DNA of 11,352 nucleotides from an uncultured Odoribacter sp. (GTDB lineage Bacteria; Bacteroidota; Bacteroidia; Bacteroidales; Marinifilaceae): contig CAJJNP010000106.1 in assembly GCA_905193145.1 (NCBI GenBank), positions 1 through 11,352 of the forward strand, given 5' to 3'. Positions 6,646 to 11,352 of the stretch are shown here, piece by piece. The translations under genes were made by a program, and so were the position numbers. How positions within the stretch are numbered: the stretch's first letter is position 1; every line of letters begins with the position of its first letter. The notes beneath the pieces were generated by a model. It was not told where the DNA came from. It did not search any database and was given only the letters and a program-made list of their open reading frames with translations.

Positions 6646-8256
6646 TTAATGAGTAAGTTGTTTTACCTTTATTGTTTTTTCATGTGTACATATTATTTTT
6701 GATTTCTCGTCTTGATAAACAATATTTCTAGATTTTTCACCTCTAATGTTGGTATATAATTCTCCCGCTGGAACTGTAAAAAGTACATTGTCGAATAGGA
6801 TATTTTGTCCGTCCAAAATACTAATTTTATTATCTTGTGAGTTGATTTCCAGATTACGTAAGATAAATCCGTTAACATCATTCATTGCAGTAATGAGTTC
6901 TTGACTGTTGATTTTGCCGTTCTCAATAAGAATATTGCTACAGGGTACTTCCGGAATGCCATTGATGCTTAATACTTTATGGGCTGATTCTACAATAAAG
7001 TTCCTTATCTTTATATCTTTTATGACAGGAGTCAGTCTGTTCACAGCTCTTGGTGGAATGCGACTGGCCAATTCTCCCATATATCGTTTGCTGCCAAGCA
7101 AATCCCACTTAAAAGCTTCTCCTACATTCGTCATGCGTATATTTTCATATAGAATATCAGATACTCCTCCGGCTCGATTGCGGCGGGTTTTAAACCGTAT
7201 TCCTACTTGTGTTCCATCGAACACACAGTCATGTAGGTAAATATTCTCTATTCCACCTGCAGTTTCACTTCCACAAGTAATGCCACCATGTCCGTCTTTG
7301 GCCAATGAATAGCGGATTACGACATTCTCGGTAGCCTTACCTACACGTAGTCCATCCTCAGCGCGTCCGGCTTTTAAAGTGAAGCAATCATCTCCACAAT
7401 TGAGTGTGGAGTATTCTATCAGTACATTCTTACAGGATTCAATGTCGATACCATCGCCACTGGGAACTCCAATCGAATTTACAGTAATACCACGGATTAT
7501 TACATTTTCACAGTAAATCGGACAGATGTTCCAGAATGCGCTGCGTTCCATAGTAATACCTTCAACCAATACATTAGTACAGTTAATGGGCGAGATTGTT
7601 TTTGGGCGATAGAATCCCCTTCCGTTCATACCGTCAAATATTCGTTGCGCTACCGGAGTGGTTGACGATATGTCATTTTCAACTACAGTATTTCCATTAG
7701 GTAGTTGTCTGATCTCCGCATTCATAGCTGGACCATAAATAATGCCCTTGCCGGTCACAGCTATATTATTTTCTCCATTTGCATAGATGAATGCCCCGGC
7801 TCCCATAATTTCAATTCCTTCGTGGCGAGTGAACACTGCAGGTAAATAACTTTCTACAGTTCCGGGAAATTCTATTTCGGCTTCGTCTTCTAAGTGGAGG
7901 TTCACATTGCTTTTTAGCACAATACGCCCTGATTTCCATTTCCCTTTGGGGATGACGACAGTCCCCCCCCCTCGATTGTGAACGTCCATGATCGTTTGAT
8001 TGACAATAAGAGTGATAGGTTCATCTGCTTTGGCTCCCTTATCTGATATGTTGACTGTCAATTCAGGAAAGACAGGCCTTTTAAGATCAGGCATCTGAAA
8101 CGGTATTTTGCCAATAGGGGCAATTTCTTCCGGCATGGCAATGGCGCCTACCTTATCTATAGTTACAATCTTTGCAGATTCGACTTGAGGCTGACAAGAG
8201 ACTGACAAAAAGGGAAGTGTCAAAGCCATTAATAAATACGGTTTATAAATTCTCAT
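6646..8256 (-). CDS. GH28 rhamnogalacturonan/polygalacturonan hydrolase, lipoprotein
   Basis: A GH28 enzyme of 536 residues from the ATG at 8256. The frame extends three codons to a TTG at 8265, but the ATG gives the better signal peptide. The peptide ends in the lipobox LSVSC (17-21), so the protein is probably anchored to a membrane through C21. After an N-terminal segment, the right-handed beta-helix begins near ISDKGAKAD (70-78). All GH28 catalytic signatures are present: GDGIDIESC (267-275, with D268 and D271 around the NTD position), CGDD (287-290), GHGG (322-325) and RFK (354-356). Family members hydrolyse alpha-galacturonosyl bonds; in this locus the likely target is the GalA-Rha bond of RG-I oligomers, but polygalacturonan cannot be excluded. 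A run of nine G (7963-7971) encodes G96-G98. It is the second gene after GH2, with 14 nt between stop and start. Confidence 0.92.
   Translation of the reverse strand: MRIYKPYLLMALTLPFLSVSCQPQVESAKIVTIDKVGAIAMPEEIAPIGKIPFQMPDLKRPVFPELTVNISDKGAKADEPITLIVNQTIMDVHNRGGGTVVIPKGKWKSGRIVLKSNVNLHLEDEAEIEFPGTVESYLPAVFTRHEGIEIMGAGAFIYANGENNIAVTGKGIIYGPAMNAEIRQLPNGNTVVENDISSTTPVAQRIFDGMNGRGFYRPKTISPINCTNVLVEGITMERSAFWNICPIYCENVIIRGITVNSIGVPSGDGIDIESCKNVLIEYSTLNCGDDCFTLKAGRAEDGLRVGKATENVVIRYSLAKDGHGGITCGSETAGGIENIYLHDCVFDGTQVGIRFKTRRNRAGGVSDILYENIRMTNVGEAFKWDLLGSKRYMGELASRIPPRAVNRLTPVIKDIKIRNFIVESAHKVLSINGIPEVPCSNILIENGKINSQELITAMNDVNGFILRNLEINSQDNKISILDGQNILFDNVLFTVPAGELYTNIRGEKSRNIVYQDEKSKIICTHEKTIKVKQLTH
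7963..7971 (-). repeat. Nine-G homopolymer inside the GH28 gene
   Basis: The coding strand has nine consecutive G residues at codons 96-98 of GH28, encoding three glycines. With nine the frame is open; one base more or fewer would truncate the protein before the catalytic motifs. It is the longest G/C homopolymer I see in the window. Confidence 0.85.
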
Positions 8257-8270
8257 AACTATCAAGAAGT

Positions 8271-10325
8271 TTATTTAAGTGTCCATATACAAGTATCATT
8301 CAATATTTCTTTTCCGGACTTCCCTTCTACACGAATGACATTTTCTCCGGGAGAAAGGGTTATATTATCCCATATGATCCGGTTAACCTTATCTTTTTTC
8401 TGTTTACCGATTTTTTTGTCATTAAGATACAGAGTTGCCTCATTTAGGTTGCTATATACTTTGACTAACGTGTTTGGATTAGTACGTTCGGTGAATCTAC
8501 GGCTACAAATGTAGAGCATCGGTTCCGAATTCCAGTTCGCTTTATAAAAGTAGAAGACATCTTTTTTTACTTTGCGATCATAGGTAATAGTACCTTTGTC
8601 GTTAATACCATCTGTATCTCCTTCCTGTCGGATAGAGGATTGTGCATCTGCGAATTGCCAGATAAACTTAGCCCATAAATAGGGGCGTTCGGTAAATGCT
8701 GTCCAATAACCTTCGTGACAGATTGCCTGATATTCTTCAGGATGTTCTCTTTTAGGACGTTGGGTATTATGGTCGAGGGGACATGCGTGTTGATGGATAC
8801 TGGCGCCGGCTCCATATTCCGATACTCCCACTGGCTGGTTATTAGAGTTCTTTTTTACATCATCAAAAAACTTTTCGGCAGATTGTTGAGAGGTTTTCCA
8901 ACCGAAATATTTATTCCAAGCAATAAGATCGGAACAACCCAGATAATTAGTTTGGTCTACACAAGTTGCAAAAGCAGTCAGACGGGACGGATCCAGTTTT
9001 TTATACAATTCATTAATTTCTCTAACAAAAGGAACCGGATTATCATATTCTTGAAATTTCTTATTGTCGGTAATCAATAGCTCATTGAATATTCCCCAAA
9101 AACAAATAGAAGGGTGATTGAATTTTTGATATACCAGTTCTTTCAGGGATTGCCTGGCGTTATCCTCGAATCCTTTATTGTGTAAATAGCCGGTATATGC
9201 ATATCCGCCGGGACCGCACATCGGGATTTCTGTCCATAATATAATTCCGTTTTGATCGCATAAGTCGTACATGGGTTCTGCGTGTGGATAATGTGCCAAA
9301 CGCATAGCGGTCGCACCTACTTCTTTTATCAGGCTTATGTCTTTATCATAATCTTCTTGCTGTAAAGCACTTCCTTTACCTTTTACATCCTCATGACGGC
9401 AGAAACCATAGAGGTTCAGGTATTTTCCGTTTAGGAAGAAACCTTTTTCCGGGTCAGCATGAAAGTAGCGGAATCCCGTTTTTTGAGTTACTTTATCAAT
9501 TACTTTGTCGCCATCATATAGTTCTACTGATACGTTGTATAAATAAGGATTCTCTTTTCCATTCCAAAGAATAGGATTAGTGATTGTAAGTGGCTGTTTA
9601 ACGGTCTCCTCACTGACTGCTGTTATATTGCTGGTCACTTCTTTTCCATTAGTATCTGTGATGGTTGTTTTCAGTTTCAGACCGGATTTTACTTCTTTTA
9701 AAGAAAGAATACTCTCTACACAGATTTCGGCTTGTTGCTTGGTAATTCTATTCTGATGGATAAACACTCCTGGCGAGGCATAGAATACAGGAGAGATGCA
9801 ATTCTTTTCTGTTATAATCAGATGACAAGGACGGTGGATTCCACCGTAGATATTAAAGTCTCCGCTAATTGGCAGGATGTCTGTACGATATGCATTGCTT
9901 ACCCACACTTCCAGATCATTATTACCATTCTGTACAAAATCTGTGATTTCGAAGCAAAAAGCTGTGTAGCCACCTAGATGTTGTCCTACAGTCCGGTAAT
10001 TTATGAAAATGTCAGCGGCAGAATTGACACCTTCGAAATAGAGGAAAAGTCGTTTATCTTTCATTTCCGGAGTAATTTCCAAATCACGTTTATATACCAT
10101 CATTTCCCGATTGTATGTTGTGGTACCTTCCAGATAATTCGCATTCCAAGTGTGAGGAAGGGTTACCGGAGTAAGTGATGCATCTTTCTTATTACTGGTG
10201 AGTGGTTTATATCCCCAGCCTTTATCCAATAGAATAGAGGTGCGAGGATGGTTCTCTGCAAGGATAGAAGAATGGAACAAGAGCCCGATAATAACGAGGC
10301 ATAAAGTGGATAATTTGTGTTTCAT
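8271..10325 (-). CDS. Secreted GH2 beta-galactosidase-like glycoside hydrolase
   Basis: A 684-residue GH2 enzyme, first gene of a minus-strand unit with GH28. Residues 1-23 form a signal peptide ending SILA. The jelly-roll domain covers about 28-175 (LPHTWNA, 56-62; FEGVNSAADIFIN, 97-109; NIYGGIHRP, 158-166). The Ig-like domain covers about 178-285, and the TIM barrel runs from about 286. Barrel signatures are NLYGFCRHED (304-313), MRLAHYPH (341-348), WTEIPM (364-369), FWGIFNE (409-415) with acid/base E415, and VSEYGAGA (501-508) with nucleophile E503. The barrel closes with FIWQFAD (554-560), and a small beta domain follows at 615-684 (ATLYLNDKKIGK, 630-641). It lacks the long C-terminal tail of the other GH2 enzyme. 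In an RG-I locus the probable role is to remove beta-galactose from side chains. A beta-glucuronidase or other GH2 activity is possible. Confidence 0.92.
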   Translation of the reverse strand: MKHKLSTLCLVIIGLLFHSSILAENHPRTSILLDKGWGYKPLTSNKKDASLTPVTLPHTWNANYLEGTTTYNREMMVYKRDLEITPEMKDKRLFLYFEGVNSAADIFINYRTVGQHLGGYTAFCFEITDFVQNGNNDLEVWVSNAYRTDILPISGDFNIYGGIHRPCHLIITEKNCISPVFYASPGVFIHQNRITKQQAEICVESILSLKEVKSGLKLKTTITDTNGKEVTSNITAVSEETVKQPLTITNPILWNGKENPYLYNVSVELYDGDKVIDKVTQKTGFRYFHADPEKGFFLNGKYLNLYGFCRHEDVKGKGSALQQEDYDKDISLIKEVGATAMRLAHYPHAEPMYDLCDQNGIILWTEIPMCGPGGYAYTGYLHNKGFEDNARQSLKELVYQKFNHPSICFWGIFNELLITDNKKFQEYDNPVPFVREINELYKKLDPSRLTAFATCVDQTNYLGCSDLIAWNKYFGWKTSQQSAEKFFDDVKKNSNNQPVGVSEYGAGASIHQHACPLDHNTQRPKREHPEEYQAICHEGYWTAFTERPYLWAKFIWQFADAQSSIRQEGDTDGINDKGTITYDRKVKKDVFYFYKANWNSEPMLYICSRRFTERTNPNTLVKVYSNLNEATLYLNDKKIGKQKKDKVNRIIWDNITLSPGENVIRVEGKSGKEILNDTCIWTLK

Positions 10326-10365
10326 AAATTATTAAGTTATAATTATTATGCAGAACTTTTATTGG

Positions 10366-10373
10366 CAAATATA
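10366..10373 (-). promoter_or_regulatory. Bacteroides-type -7 box for the GH2-GH28 unit
   Basis: On the minus strand the bases read TATATTTG, an exact TAnnTTTG match, 40 nt upstream of the GH2 start codon. No TTTG is visible at the -33 spacing. The inverted-repeat half-site at 10390-10398 lies 16 bp upstream of the box, close to where a -33 element or a regulator would sit. Confidence 0.6.
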
Positions 10374-10389
10374 GGGCGTTGTATTCTCT

Positions 10390-10475
10390 TATTCCTGTAA
10401 TATAGTACGAAAACAAGTATTATGATGCAAAACAAATCGCAAAAATCAGGTGATGGTATATTTTGAACAGGAATA
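10390..10475. promoter_or_regulatory. Widely spaced 9-bp inverted repeat between divergent genes
   Basis: TATTCCTGT at 10390-10398 is the exact reverse complement of ACAGGAATA at 10467-10475, with 68 bp between them. The two arms lie between the divergent -7 boxes (16 bp from the left box, 33 bp from the right). They could be operator half-sites read in mirror orientation by one regulator serving both directions. The sequence relation is certain; the role is inferred. Confidence 0.35.
10416..10429 (+). promoter_or_regulatory. Candidate regulator site (copy 2 of a shared 14-bp word)
   Basis: AGTATTATGATGCA differs at one position from the word at 2284-2297 in the first divergent intergenic region. 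It lies 42 bp upstream of the GH2 -7 box and 79 bp upstream of the -7 box of the partial gene, between the arms of the 10390/10467 inverted repeat. A common transcription factor is one explanation; chance is the other. Confidence 0.35.
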
Positions 10476-10488
10476 CATATAAATGTAT
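10473..10488. promoter_or_regulatory. Small dyad near the -33 position of the last gene
   Basis: ATACAT (10473-10478) and ATGTAT (10483-10488) form a 6-bp inverted repeat with a 4-nt centre. It ends 20 bp before the -7 box at 10509, the expected -33 region. It could be an operator or incidental AT-rich symmetry. Confidence 0.3.
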
Positions 10489-10508
10489 GGTGATTAAGGC
10501 TGTATTCA

Positions 10509-10516
10509 TAAATTTG
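10509..10516 (+). promoter_or_regulatory. Bacteroides-type -7 box for the partial 3' gene
   Basis: TAAATTTG matches TAnnTTTG exactly. It lies 57 nt before the ATG at 10574, or 30 nt before the alternative ATG at 10547. A -33 TTTG is not apparent. Confidence 0.5.
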
Positions 10517-10573
10517 CGCTTCTTTTGCATAGTAAGAGCTAAAATAATGAAAGCTAGTAAAAATAGAATAATC

Positions 10574-11352
10574 ATGAGAAAGATTACGTTTATATTTCTT
10601 TTGGGGGGCTTGTCATTTTTACAAATGTTTGCTCAAAATAAAATGATTTGTGATAATGCAGTGGAGACTAATTGGGATTCTGCACTGAGGAACGTGGAGA
10701 TTCCTTCTGTTAAAGATGGCACTATTCGGCGAGCACTTATGTATAAGACTATTTGCAAAAGTCCTCAGCCTTTGGTGGTGAATCTTGATACTTGGAATAA
10801 TGATTCTGTACAGAAGAATCCTTTAATCAAAGAAATTATAGCTCGTGGCTGGAATTATATTCATCCGAATTTAGAAGAAGTCAATCAAGAAGTGAGTGTA
10901 GTGAGTATTCTTGAAATGTTGGCCCATATTGAGGATGCAATTCGATATGCATTAAGACAAACTAATGCCAATCCCAATGATGTTCATATAATAGGTTCAG
11001 GAAAAGGTGGCGTTGCGACATTGGCAAGCTACATGAATCTTAACTATCCGGTGAAATCTTTTTCGGTTTGGGGAGCACTGAATGTAGATTTATCTTTAGA
11101 ACATCAATGTTTGATTGAAAAGCGTAAAGATGCCCGATTGTTTATCTATGCTAAGATGAATGGGGGAGATAAAGATTCTCTTTCTGTTACACCGTCTTTG
11201 AATATATACAATCGATTAGTTGGAGAGTTAAAATATGGAATATTGAATATGGATGATATTAAGATGAAGGCGGTTAATGATCCTAGCCTTATATCTTGTT
11301 ACGAAATATTTGATTTATTGGGTGAACGTAGTAATTTTGACTGCAAAAAGAA
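10574..11352 (+). CDS. Secreted alpha/beta-hydrolase-like protein lacking the nucleophile serine (partial)
   Basis: The gene stays open to the window edge, giving 259 complete residues with the C terminus missing. The ATG at 10574 is chosen because it gives a compact signal peptide (MRKITF, hydrophobic core, ending FAQ at 19-21). An in-frame ATG at 10547 would add nine residues (MKASKNRII) and cannot be excluded. The visible part resembles the first half of an alpha/beta-hydrolase fold: a strand PLVVNLDTW (66-74), ARGWNYIHPN (90-99), a helix with DAIRYAL (121-127), then NPNDVHII (133-140) leading into a nucleophile elbow. That elbow reads GSGKGG (141-146), so the GxSxG serine position is G143. 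Either the domain is non-catalytic, or catalysis lies in the unseen C-terminal part. In this RG-I setting an esterase or binding role is plausible, but I cannot name the function. Confidence 0.75.
   Translation, partial: MRKITFIFLLGGLSFLQMFAQNKMICDNAVETNWDSALRNVEIPSVKDGTIRRALMYKTICKSPQPLVVNLDTWNNDSVQKNPLIKEIIARGWNYIHPNLEEVNQEVSVVSILEMLAHIEDAIRYALRQTNANPNDVHIIGSGKGGVATLASYMNLNYPVKSFSVWGALNVDLSLEHQCLIEKRKDARLFIYAKMNGGDKDSLSVTPSLNIYNRLVGELKYGILNMDDIKMKAVNDPSLISCYEIFDLLGERSNFDCKK

Noticed and set aside
8257..8265. TTG start three codons upstream for GH28
   Set aside because: The ATG at 8256 gives a cleaner lipoprotein signal peptide, and nothing near the TTG favours initiation there.
10222..10416. 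A 64-codon minus-strand frame spanning the GH2 start and its promoter
   Set aside because: It overlaps the GH2 signal peptide and the -7 box, has no domain and is best seen as a chance frame.
10603..10608. Six-G run in the signal peptide of the last gene as a slippage site
   Set aside because: Six bases is short for slipped-strand variation and the run fits ordinary Leu-Gly-Gly codons.

Overview
The window looks like a glycan-utilisation locus from a gut Bacteroides (or close relative) devoted to rhamnogalacturonan-I (RG-I), the branched pectin backbone of alternating rhamnose and galacturonate. The evidence is the enzyme set (PL11, GH105, GH28, two GH2), export signals on every protein, moderate-to-low G+C, weak or absent Shine-Dalgarno sequences, and an exact Bacteroides-type -7 box (TAnnTTTG) in front of every transcription unit. 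The gene content resembles known B. thetaiotaomicron RG-I loci, but I did not match it to particular locus tags.

Layout. Positions 1-203 hold no gene but contain a dense block of linked palindromes. A PL11 rhamnogalacturonan lyase (204-2132, minus) diverges from a two-gene unit on the plus strand: a GH105 unsaturated rhamnogalacturonyl hydrolase (2363-3484) and a large GH2 enzyme with a long C-terminal extension (3520-6495). A short convergent gap (6496-6645) carries two hairpins that look like strand-specific terminators, one for each direction. The next unit reads on the minus strand: a compact GH2 beta-galactosidase-like enzyme (8271-10325) followed after 14 nt by a GH28 lipoprotein (6646-8256). 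A second divergent intergenic region (10326-10573) then drives a partial plus-strand gene (10574 to the window end). That gene encodes a secreted alpha/beta-hydrolase-like domain in which the usual nucleophile serine is glycine.

How the genes fit together (inference from family functions). PL11 cuts the RG-I backbone by beta-elimination and leaves oligosaccharides with an unsaturated uronic acid at the non-reducing end. GH105 removes that unsaturated residue. GH28 hydrolyses galacturonosyl linkages in the backbone or its oligomers. The GH2 enzymes remove beta-linked side-chain sugars, probably galactose for the 684-residue enzyme. The partial last gene may belong to an esterase-like or accessory protein. 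No SusC/SusD pair, rhamnosidase or regulator lies in the window, so these would have to be outside it.

The features that standard annotation would miss are the four-module palindrome block, a 14-bp near-identical word shared by the two divergent promoter regions, a 9-bp inverted pair in the second of them, a nine-G tract inside the GH28 gene, and the serine-less nucleophile elbow of the last protein.
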